Notes under the pieces: model-generated
What the model was told of the DNA's origin: nothing
Database searches by the model: none
What the model saw: the letters and a program-made list of their open reading frames with translations, nothing else
DNA from: Bisporella sp. PMI_857
Taxonomy: Eukaryota; Ascomycota; Leotiomycetes; Helotiales; Helotiaceae
DNA length: 64,000 nucleotides
Reading direction: 5' to 3'
Assembly: GCA_021307315.1 (NCBI GenBank)
Contig: JAJSPD010000067.1
Coordinates: 62,001-126,000 of the forward strand
Part shown: piece after piece, positions 52,434 to 61,412 of the stretch
Layout of the letters: each line of letters opens with the position of its first letter
How positions within the stretch are numbered: the stretch's first letter is position 1
Program-made: the position numbers and the translations under genes

Positions 52434-55400
52434 ATGAAAGCCTGGGAAAACATAAAGGGCCTTGGCAAGAGGCTCAAGGCCAAATTGCACATATCCAAGA
52501 AGACGGCGGACGATGGCGAGCCCTCTCAACCATCTAATGAGCCACCCGGTAGCTCAACCTTGGGCTCAAATGATCCGGGATCACATATATCTTCCCGGGC
52601 GCAGGACAAGAGTGGTCAAGCGCTTGCCGTAGGGTCACTTTGGATAAAAGCAGCAGACAAGCTGGATTCCGAAGATAGGAAGAAGCTAGATGCTCTTGTA
52701 CCACCAAAGTCAAAAGCCCAGCCTGATACCGCCGGCGACAAGGCGCCCGAGGGTGTGAGCATTATTATTTCCATGGCCAACAACTTGAAGGAAGAGAACA
52801 AGAACGCAACTTGGAAGCCTGTAAGCTTCTCTTTTGATCCCGCCGACTCTCGCTAACCGCCAGTCCTAGATCATTAATAAAATCATCGACGGCGCAATGA
52901 AATTCAAGTCTCTCGGCGATGCTGCGGTAAAGTTTGACAAATCAGGCTATGCAGCTCTAGGCTGGTCCATAGTATCTTTCGGCCTAGAAGTCGCGGCAAA
53001 TGCCCAAAAAGCTCGTGAATTTGTTATGGAGAGCTCTGAAGTAATTACCAATTTCATGTTAAGATATGCACGGTACGAAGTCGAGTTTACACTTCCGCCG
53101 ACAGATGAAGACCTCGAGGATCTTATCACGGACGTCTACAAGGCAATCCTACTCTTTTCGATTGCACTGGATGGTTACTTGAAGCAATGTGCAGCAGGTA
53201 TGTTCTGATATTTGATGATTCCTGCTTTATATGACAATACTGAGCAAGTCAGAGCATGCGGGACGAGCAGTCTATGATCTTGATGATCGCACCATATCTA
53301 AGAAAAAGAAGGCCATTGATTCTGCTGATGATAATGTTCAGAAATGGGTAAGCTTATTGGATTTACACCTACTTTGACCCTCCTACATGAACATATTGTT
53401 GATCAGTTTTTACCAGCTCCCAAGTGTTCAGAGCAAACGTAACAAAGAACTCGTAGACCAGATCATGGAGAAGATTGATAACTGTATGAAACCAAACTAT
53501 GACGTCTCGGAGCGGTTGCTGTGTGTACTGAGGTAAGAAACCTGCCACATGTCTGAGAAGCTTCAAATAATGATTGCTACTCTTGCAGTAAAGAAGATTC
53601 AACGACTCTTGACTGGCTTCCGGACATCGGAGGTGAAGTATCTGCCCACATTGAAATCAAGAACAAGATCAGGGACGTACTGTGGCCAAAGAACCGCCAA
53701 GAGAAGCGGCAACCAGGAGAATGGCTGAGAGAATCAGACAGATTCAAGGAATGGCAGAATGCTAAAGTTTCCTGTGGTCTTTGGCTGAAAGGAGCGCTAG
53801 GGACTGGTAAAACTGTTCTGACATCTACAGTCATTGATCATATGACTCATTTATATGGCAACGTCACCCAAGGAGCATTCGCGTACCACTACTGTTCTGG
53901 CACGGCGAGTACAAATCAGAAGTCTAGCAACATTCTCGGGGGCCTTCTACGGCAATTGGCAGAGACCACCGAGGGCCTGACGATTTTCCAGAAGTGGAAG
54001 CAAAACCATAAACAACATGAACTCACGAACGAAGAGATTGAAGTCCTACTCTCTGATATGATCAGAATCAACGGCAGTACTCAGACTACAATCATTATCG
54101 ACGCACTAGACGAGATAGATCGGGAAACCTTTTCTCAAGTTGTGGAAGTGCTCGAAAATCTTATAGATGGAGGTTCCGGCCTTGTGAAGGTCTTCGTCTC
54201 AAGCAGACCTGAACACTATATTGAGTCAGCTCTGCGTTCTTGGGCCAGGATCGAAGTCGAAAAGAAACTCACTGCACCGGATATGGAGGCTTACATCAAC
54301 AATCAAGTTCACAAGAAACTAATTCTGGACACCGAATTTGACGAATTGGTCCAAGATTCACTTGAAAAGGACGTGATTAAATATTTAAGAGCGAAGGCAG
54401 AGGGCATGTAAGTACTGCGAATTACTTGCTCCTTAAATTGAGAATGTAACGCTAATAGTGTGCTCTTTAAAGGTTCCGGTATGTTGAGATGGCAATAACT
54501 TGGATATGCGAACCAACCAAGCCGCTGTATGTTTGTCGTGCGATGAACAAGATCCCGCCTATGCTAGATGGCATTTATGCTGAGCTTTTCCAAAGGATAG
54601 ACGACGATCATGATCATCCTGAAAGGCAAGAATTGGCTAGGAGGGCTATCAGTTGGCTGCTTGGTGCCCATGTTCAGCTCTCTGCCAATGAGTTTATCAA
54701 GGCCATATCTGCAGCTTATGAGGACTACAATTACAAGGTCACAATAAACGACGTCCTTTCGAGTTGTCACCATCTCGTGACCTACGATACACAAGCCGAC
54801 ACCTTTACAATTGGTCACTTCTCTGTCACAGAATACATACAAGAACATCGAAAAGAGGATTATGGCCAGTCCCGTATTCATAACACCATAGCCTACCTTT
54901 GTCTGAACGCCATGTGGCAATCAGCACGCATAAACTACCAAGGGTTTGAGTCAGAATCTATCCTAAAATACGTTCGCAGTTTGACTGTTAAACCCCTCCC
55001 TGACATTCACGGAGGTGAGAACAGCGGCATTTCAATCCATTCAGTGAACGAACCAATGTCAAAGTCGTTCTTCAACGAACCAACGTTCTGGAGTTACGCG
55101 ACAAATGTCTGGCCCGCGCACTGTGAGGCAGGCGGTGCAGATTCTGGAAATCCCAACGAGTGGGATGAGATTCTAGAAGCCTGGTGTGACATCAATCGAT
55201 CTACTGGCAAAGTTCCCATAACGGAATTCGTTTATTTTGGCTCAATTCAACGGCGTGTCCTAAAGATTGGATTGGTGAACGACTTCAATTCGTGGATCTT
55301 TTTGGTGTCTTGTAAGTCAAACATAACTCTTAATTTGCTCAGCAATCTGTCTCATCGTTACCAGGTGCGTTTGGTCTCCACACCATGCTACGAAAGCTTC

Positions 55401-55537
55401 TCGATGATTCTCCATATCTCGCTGAAGGAGACGATGGCGCTAGTCTCGCTGTTGAATACCGGCATGCGAATTGTGCAGCCTTGCTGCACATGTCCAAACC
55501 AGGTTTCTGGGAAGAGGTATTGGAGAGCATGGGATAA
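52434..55537 (+). CDS. NACHT-domain NLR (STAND ATPase)
   Basis: This is a fungal NLR-type receptor, a family tied to non-self recognition and regulated cell death. Seven exons (52434-52820, 52870-53197, 53253-53347, 53417-53532, 53589-54407, 54473-55311, 55365-55537) join in frame across six introns of 49-69 bases, giving 918 residues. The open frame extends one codon upstream as GTG, so ATG 52434 was chosen. Residues 1-300 form a helical N-terminal region of the kind seen before fungal NACHT domains (GYAALGWSIVSFGLEVAANA). The NACHT core shows Walker A GALGTGKT (377-384), Walker B IIIDALDEID (Asp480, Asp483) and the SSRPE sensor. A winged-helix block (AISWLLGAHVQLSANEFI) follows. The C-terminus holds at most one ankyrin-like unit (LHTMLRKLLDDSPYL) and then stops, with no repeat array. 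It is intact. Confidence 0.85.
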
Positions 55538-56105
55538 TCTCCGATATTGCTGGTTGACTTCTTTCACCACTCGGAATCCTTAATCTACAACAGACTCCCA
55601 CCCCTCTCTGGGCTCAAACTAAGATCACGGGATGCAAGGATTCGTTTAGGGAACCTGAGACCACGACAGCCCTCAAAATTGACATTCTCTTCTCAAAGGA
55701 TCTTGAAATTAGTGGATGAGACGAAGGCATGTCTAAATGATGTACTAGAGATTTATTCATAGTAGAATGTAGTAGCCTCGAAGTAAACCCCTTTTCTTGT
55801 GTAACCTCCATAAGGGACCTTGGAGAAGAGATGTCCAGATGAGAATTTTGGACTACATATATGCTTCAGATAAGCACCCATTACCAGTGATCAGCTCTGA
55901 AAGCACGATTCGCAGCAGCCATCATCTCCTCGGTCGGCATATTAACCACCATCAAATAAAACACATTCTATCTCATGTCAGCTTTTTCTCTTCGCTCAAC
56001 AAGTCCATTCTCGAAACTCACCTTCTTCGCCAATTTCTTATACGCACTCCCCAAGCCTCTAACCTGATTATTCCTCGGTCCCCCTCTCCTCTGCACCGCA
56101 TACGG
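55538..56105. other. 3' flank of the NLR gene
   Basis: No gene was recognised. Any lost C-terminal repeats would have been expected here, but no ankyrin or WD repeats are readable. Confidence 0.45.
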
Positions 56106-56790
56106 CAGTGTGCTCAGTAGTGATACGGTTGTAATTACTGCAGTAAATCGGCCTTATTACACCACCAGCTGTAAATACCGTACAACTGAGAAATTACAAC
56201 CGTATAAGGCAGTATTACAACCGTGTGTATGCAGTGAAAAGGTACAAAAATCACGCTAGTCCTTCTAACGTCATCTCATCTCATCCCCTACTTATTGCAT
56301 CAGATATCAGCCTCCCTAGATATTCCAGCCTCCTATAGCTTCACCCATGACTTTATGCATTCAAGAGCTTCAATTGACTCAATTGAGAGATGATTCCGAC
56401 GATCGGTGACGGTTAATCCTGCACTAGAAAAGAGACCCTCAGGATCAGCAGCCATGGCCGGAATTGAGAGGATATCAAGAGCCATTCTTGAGAGATTAGG
56501 GAAGTCTCTTTTTTGCCTTTCTTCCGTCCACCACCTTCGAACGTCTTCAAAGTCATGGTGTTGTGACAACTTGCATCTCCATTCCATTCTCCTATTGGTC
56601 TGATTGATATACTTGGTCTCTGGATCCTCGTCTGGCATATGATTAAATACCCAGCAGGTGCGTGGCCTAGCTAGCTTGGCCTGGAGTTGCTCTTGGTCCA
56701 CCGATAGTGATGAAGATGGTGGTGAAGGGGTAGAGTGCTCTGAGAAAGAATCTTGAGAAGACATAGACACATACCGTATTAATTAGGTTA
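56106..56790 (-). mobile_element. internally deleted hAT element, one end visible
   Basis: The left end starts CAGTGTGCTCAGTAGTG at 56106, followed by subterminal TACGGTTGTAATTAC-type motifs. The right end is not found; it is replaced near 56790 by the start of another transposon. The remaining ORF joins the two ends of a hAT transposase. Confidence 0.6.
56333..56770 (-). pseudogene. hAT transposase deletion derivative (145 residues)
   Basis: The ORF begins like the other hAT transposases (RPRTCWVFNHMPDEDPETKY, then MEWRCK). It then jumps directly to the C-terminal dimerisation domain (LSQHHDFEDVRRWW, LSIPAMAADPEGLFSSA, IEALECIKSWVKL). The catalytic domain and the second half of the BED zinc finger are deleted, yet the frame stays open. 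It cannot catalyse transposition; a dominant-negative role through dimerisation is conceivable but unproven. Confidence 0.75.
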
Positions 56791-58891
56791 TAAGACCATG
56801 CCCGAGTATAAGACCACCCCATTTATAAGACCATTCCCCCTGCCAACCTCTTGGTTCTCCACTTTTATATAAGACCATGGTCTTATATTAATAGTGGCCT
56901 AGAAGCGGGGTTGCCAGCGAAGTAACGTGGCTTCAGATTTTACCCCTCTAAAATTATATATATATTCTATCTGCGAATAGCGTCGCCGCCACGAATAATA
57001 TATAATTCTGGAAACTCAAGCGGCTGAATATAAAATTAATCCTCTTCTTCCTCTTCTTCGTATCTATCCTCTTCGCTACCGCTATTCGAATCTGCTTCTG
57101 AATCATTTTCGAGTTCCGAATCAAACTCCTCTCCACTTATATCTCCTTCTGTTCTCTCCTTTGTAGCAATATATGTAATTCCATCTCCTATATCAACCTC
57201 AATTGTATCTCCGTTTTCTTCTTCTTCTATTGCTTTATACTCCGCAGGCTCGTGAGTAGGTTCAGGAACGCGGTGCCAATCTCCAACAGTAATATCAAGT
57301 AAATCTTTGATATTAAGAAGATGATCTTCAGTTCCATCGGGATTAAGAGATAAACCAACGTTCTAGAAAGTCTTGATTAAAGTCTCTTTATGCTCTTCGT
57401 GATACCGGTCCCAAGCTCTTTTTACCCAATGTGTCATCAAAATCCTCCTTTCTCCGACCGTGAATTTATTGGCTTTCCATTGTTCGATATTCTGATCAAT
57501 ATGCTCGTCTTCGTATTCCTCGATATACGCTTTAATCGATTTATTAACAGAAACGTCAAGAACCTGAACGTAGCCTGTGCAACCTCCTGGGATAATAGTC
57601 AAAGTAGTATTGAGCTTCTTAAACTCGGCGCGAAGCTCAGCCTGTAATCTTTCCATCTCCTCCCGCTTCTTCTGCTCCGCTGCAGACACAGGTTTTTTCG
57701 TTTCTTTGTTTTTATGTGGTGCGAAAGCGTCGAGAGAAAGGAATCGAGGTTCGTTAGCAGATAAAGGAAAAGCGGAAGCGTGCGAGAACTGTGATTTAAC
57801 CCAGTCAATAGTAGTCTTGGTGTTCGCATATGCTTTCTCGTTGAAAATTACTACAACGCCAGGGTTATATTTCTTCTTTTCAGCTGTTCTTCGTGAATCT
57901 TTGGAATTTGGCTTTCCTCGATATATAAGAAGAGGTTTACAGCGCTGAACGCCGTCTGCAAAAACGAGAATCTGGAGAGTACACTGGCGCTTGTCCCATC
58001 CAGAACGAGCAGTACGAATAAGCACTGTTTTAGAGCCTTTGGTTGCGTAAGTTCTCCCTTTTTGTACCTCCCAAGGCAAAGGTGATTGATCCATATTAGA
58101 AATCTCGGAAAGATAAAATCGTCCAACTTTACGTGGTATAGTAGAAGCAGCGTTAATTGTAGTAGTGATAGCGGTCTCAATACTTCCAGCAGCTTCTCTC
58201 ACGCTTTCAGCCTCGCTATTAACGTCAACTATTTGCACCGTCATACGCCGATTGTACCGTAGCCACTCCTCAATCACCTCTCGCAATTCCTCTGGTGGCC
58301 TTTGTGCTTTTTCGTTCCAGTTCGAAGAGAGATAGAATAGCGGCGTTTAAAGCCTCTGAACCAGTTAGTGGAAAAGCGGAAATCCAAGTACGCCTTCTTC
58401 CCATTTTCATTACGTATTACTCTTTGGGGATAGAGTTTTGCGTATATATCGTGAGCGTGTCTCAAGAACCATTTGAATGACATTTTACGGCCTAGGTCTC
58501 GAGCTTCTAGAAACCGCTTGTTCAGCTCTTTCTCCATCTCCTGCTCTTTTACTATAGTATTCTTTACACGGTAACGTTTCGTGCCAGCTTTTTGATTGAT
58601 AATCCTTTCTTTAGTTATCACCCAATCACGAAGCATCTTACGAGAGATCTTCAGCTTTTTCGCAGCATAACGATTAGAAATTCGTACGAAATCCTCCTCT
58701 TTCTTCTCTGGGTTTCCCTTCCTCCATGTGTTCTGAAAGTACGAGATAGCAGCTAACTTATGCTCTCGAGTATAGTTATATCGTTTCCCTTTATAATCCC
58801 CGGTCTCTTCCTCTTCAGGTTCCATAACTCTATCGCCTTCAATATTCTCTACAACCCTCTGCGCAATCTCTTGATCTGTCAGGCGCCAGGA
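56791..58891 (-). mobile_element. pogo/jerky-like transposon, right end missing
   Basis: The left part carries repeated TATAAGACCA motifs (near 56791, 56811, 56830, 56867) that look like terminal and subterminal repeats. The right end is replaced by an LTR at 58892. The transposase inside is decayed. The left end cannot be fixed to the base. Confidence 0.5.
57036..58825 (-). pseudogene. pogo-type DDE transposase, broken
   Basis: The best ATG is at 58825 (MEPEEEETGDYKGKRYNYT). A helix-turn-helix (AAKKLKISRKMLRDWVI) and a CENP-B-like region (FSTNWFRGFKRRYSIS) are followed by a one-base frame change in the run ACGAAAAAGCAC near 58310. The DDE_1 domain continues in the new frame: SNMDQSPLPWE, FLSLDAFAPHKN and VLDVSVNKSIKAYI supply the three aspartates. 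A TAG at 57363-57365 then interrupts, after which the same frame continues (NVGLSLNPDGTEDHLLNIKD) through an acidic tail to TAA at 57036. Two breaks make it inactive unless the first is a programmed frameshift. Confidence 0.75.
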
Positions 58892-59375
58892 TGTCACGTG
58901 CCGAGGGGCAATGAATGGGGCTCGGTAAAGGCACTGAGACTTGGCATGTATGGGCACGTAGGGAGCCGCCAGGGGTTTGGAGGGTATAAGTAGGGGACTC
59001 GGACGTAGTAGAAAGGGTAGAGATTAGTCTTTGTTCAATATGAGTTGATTTGTGCCACACTACTCCAGCACCTTACATGATCCCCAGGCTCTCCTCCTTC
59101 CGATCGAATACGCCATTCTGCAAATTGTTGAAGAACCTGGAGTTCGCTCTTTCCACCAGCGAGACGGCGATTTAATACAGTATCAGAGCTACGAGGCTTC
59201 TTTCGGGGGTCGGGACCAGGGCGAGATTCTCGTGCGGGGCGTTTTACACCAAGACCTCCATCAAGAGCTATTTCAAGGGTTGACTGGCCTGGCAGAAGCG
59301 GCGACGAGCTAGGGGGAGCAACTGGAGGCATATTTGTGATCGAATACAGCGATTTGGAGGCAAATAAGTACAGTA
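58892..59375 (+). mobile_element. LTR retroelement fragment (5' LTR plus PBS)
   Basis: A sequence starting TGTCACGTGCCGAGGGG at 58892 and ending TTTAATACA at 59179 has TG...CA ends and a TATA-like GGGTATAAGTAGGGG. It is followed at once by GTATCAGAGC, which resembles the initiator-methionine tRNA primer site of many LTR elements. The internal region is lost after about 59375. The copy inserted in the 5' part of the pogo-like element. The boundary rests on the PBS match. Confidence 0.5.
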
Positions 59376-59524
59376 CAGTGGGGTGCAAAAAGTATTAACC
59401 CATGTCAACGCCAAGGGCTGTCTTCAGGGCAGTTTAAATGCGCAGTTTGAATCCCGCAGCCCTGAAACTACGTACTAATAATCACGCTAGCATGACATGG
59501 GTTAATACTTTTTGCACTCCACTG
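59376..59524. mobile_element. Tc1-like MITE (149 bases)
   Basis: The inverted repeats are 31 bases with a single mismatch: CAGTGGGGTGCAAAAAGTAT onward at 59376 and its complement ending at 59524. TA flanks both sides (59374-59375 and 59525-59526). It has no coding capacity. Confidence 0.92.
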
Positions 59525-59554
59525 TATATAAATCACTTAGGATAACATATTCCA

Positions 59555-59588
59555 CAAGCGAGCGGTCCACCCAAGCGAGCGGTCCACC
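59555..59588 (+). repeat. left iteron array of the pogo element (2 x 17 bases)
   Basis: Two tandem copies of CAAGCGAGCGGTCCACC lie at 59555-59571 and 59572-59588. It is a probable transposase-binding array. Confidence 0.9.
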
Positions 59589-59625
59589 CCAACCAAAAAG
59601 CGCGACCTATAATCTTTAATATACA

Positions 59626-61275
59626 ATGCAACAACCATCTTCTCTTCAATTACCTCATAAAGAGGGTAAACTATCTCTTGCTATAAATGCTATCAATCAA
59701 GGCCAATTTCAAAGCGAACGAAGCGCAATAAAGACGTACGACGCGGTGCGAACGACGCTCCGACGACGACGCGCCGGAATCCGTCCGCGACGCGATTGCA
59801 CGCCCAATTCGAGAAAGCTTACAGAGCTAGAAGAATCAGTTATTATTCAACATATCCTAGACCTGGATTCACGAGGGTTTTCACCCCGATTAAGTGCCGT
59901 GGAAAATATGGCCAATAACCTTCTCCGGGCTCGCAGTGGAGGCAAGGTTGGCAAGAATTGGGCAGGGAACTTTGTCAAGCGCTCTCCAGAGCTTAAAACA
60001 CGATTCAATCGCAAGTACGACTACCAGAGAGCCAAGAACGAAGATCCAAAGGTTATCCGGAAGTGGTTTAGACTCGTACAGAATACTATCGCTAAGTACG
60101 GTATCCACGAAGACGACATCTTTAATATCGACGAAACAGGTTTTATGATGGGCATCGCTTCCACAGCAAAGGTTATTACGGCCTCAGAGCGACGCTATCG
60201 ACCTAAAATGGTACAGCCAGGAAATCGCGAATGGGTTACAGTGATCCAGGGAATCAACGCGCAAGGCTGGGCCATTCCACCTTTCGTAATCTTCGCCGGA
60301 CAATACCATCTCTCAGCATGGTACAGCGAAGAAATACCAGGTGATTGGGTTCTCAGTGTAAGCGAAAACGGCTGGACTACAAATGAGCTTGGTTTTGAAT
60401 GGCTTCAGCACTTTGAGAAGCACACAAAGAGGCGTACAAAGGGCACATATCGTCTCCTTGTCATTGATGGCCACGAGAGCCACAACTCGCTTCAATTCCA
60501 GGATTTCTGCAAAGAAAACAATATTATAACACTCTGTATGCCTCCACATGCGTCTCATTTCCTTCAGCCACTTGATGTAGGCTGCTTTGCGCCTCTTAAA
60601 AAGGCGTACGGCGGCCAGATTGAGGACTTGATCCGGAGCGGCATTAACCACATTACTAAACTTGAGTTCCTACCAGCATTTCGAGTAGCATTTGAAGCCT
60701 CTTTTACTAAAAGCAATATGCAAGGAGGCTTTCGAGGTGCAGGGCTCGTTCCGTACGATCCAGAGGCTGTAATTTCAAACCTTGATATTCAATTAAGGAC
60801 TCCAACACCCCCTATCGCAGAAGACGTTCCCTGGGAGCCGAAAACACCAAGCAACTCTCTTGAATTAACCTCGCAAACGGAGCTAATTAAAGTTAAAATT
60901 GCACGCCATCAAAACAGCTCTCCTACAGCCATCAATACAGCAGTTGATCAGGTCCTTAAGGGCGCGCACAAAATGGCTCATCAGCTCGCGATTCTTCAGG
61001 CGGAAAATGCTGCTCTTCGCAAGGCTAACGAACTTGTAACACAGCGAAAACATCGCCAAAAAAAGCGAATTCAGCAGCGAGGGTCTCTTACAGTTCAAGA
61101 TGGCCTAAATTTAATTGATCAATCGGACATTAATACGCAAATTTTGGAGGATATGCGTCAAAGTAGTAATAGTTCAAATGCGACTGCGGGACGTCAAAGG
61201 CGATGTGGACGCTGCCGCGAGCCAGGACATCGCATTACAACATGTTCCCTAGGTCCTCGAGACATTGTAGATTAA
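59626..61275 (+). CDS. pogo-family DDE transposase with zinc knuckle
   Basis: The single-exon gene gives 549 residues starting at ATG 59626. An N-terminal helix-turn-helix region and a CENP-B-type second DNA-binding domain (VGKNWAGNFVKRSPELKT) precede the DDE_1 core. All three acidic positions are kept: DIFNIDETGFMMG, LLVIDGHESHNS and LQPLDVGCFAPLKKAYG. After a helical linker, the C-terminus carries a CCHC knuckle, CGRCREPGHRITTC, which might bind nucleic acid. No break is seen and the element has both ends, so it may be active. It is a different subfamily from the transposase at 13824. Confidence 0.92.
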   Translation: MQQPSSLQLPHKEGKLSLAINAINQGQFQSERSAIKTYDAVRTTLRRRRAGIRPRRDCTPNSRKLTELEESVIIQHILDLDSRGFSPRLSAVENMANNLLRARSGGKVGKNWAGNFVKRSPELKTRFNRKYDYQRAKNEDPKVIRKWFRLVQNTIAKYGIHEDDIFNIDETGFMMGIASTAKVITASERRYRPKMVQPGNREWVTVIQGINAQGWAIPPFVIFAGQYHLSAWYSEEIPGDWVLSVSENGWTTNELGFEWLQHFEKHTKRRTKGTYRLLVIDGHESHNSLQFQDFCKENNIITLCMPPHASHFLQPLDVGCFAPLKKAYGGQIEDLIRSGINHITKLEFLPAFRVAFEASFTKSNMQGGFRGAGLVPYDPEAVISNLDIQLRTPTPPIAEDVPWEPKTPSNSLELTSQTELIKVKIARHQNSSPTAINTAVDQVLKGAHKMAHQLAILQAENAALRKANELVTQRKHRQKKRIQQRGSLTVQDGLNLIDQSDINTQILEDMRQSSNSSNATAGRQRRCGRCREPGHRITTCSLGPRDIVD

Positions 61276-61349
61276 TTATTTTTAATTAGAATTAAATTTC
61301 TTAAGGCGTTGTAGAAATATCTGTATTTGAAGTCGCTGGGTATAGCTAA

Positions 61350-61400
61350 GGTGGACCGCTCGCTTGGGTGGACCGCTCGCTTGGGTGGACCGCTCGCTTG
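61350..61400 (-). repeat. right iteron array of the pogo element (3 x 17 bases)
   Basis: Three tandem copies of GGTGGACCGCTCGCTTG (61350, 61367, 61384) are the complement of the left units. Confidence 0.9.
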
Positions 61401-61412
61401 TGGAATACGTTA

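Larger units (their letters stand above)
59545..61410 (+). mobile_element. pogo-type transposon, apparently intact
   Basis: The inverted ends start ACATATTCCACAAGCGAGCG at 59545, with the complement (one mismatch) ending at 61410. TA flanks are at 59543-59544 and 61411-61412. Inside each end is an array of a 17-base iteron, twice on the left and three times on the right. A complete transposase gene lies between. Confidence 0.9.

Noticed and set aside
58892..58957. ATG at 58957 as the start of the pogo-like transposase
   Set aside because: The first residues come from the LTR sequence; the transposase-like protein begins at the ATG at 58825.
59035..59388. 117-residue minus-strand ORF rich in P, S and R
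   Set aside because: It overlaps the LTR, the primer-binding site and the edge of a MITE; no motif supports it.
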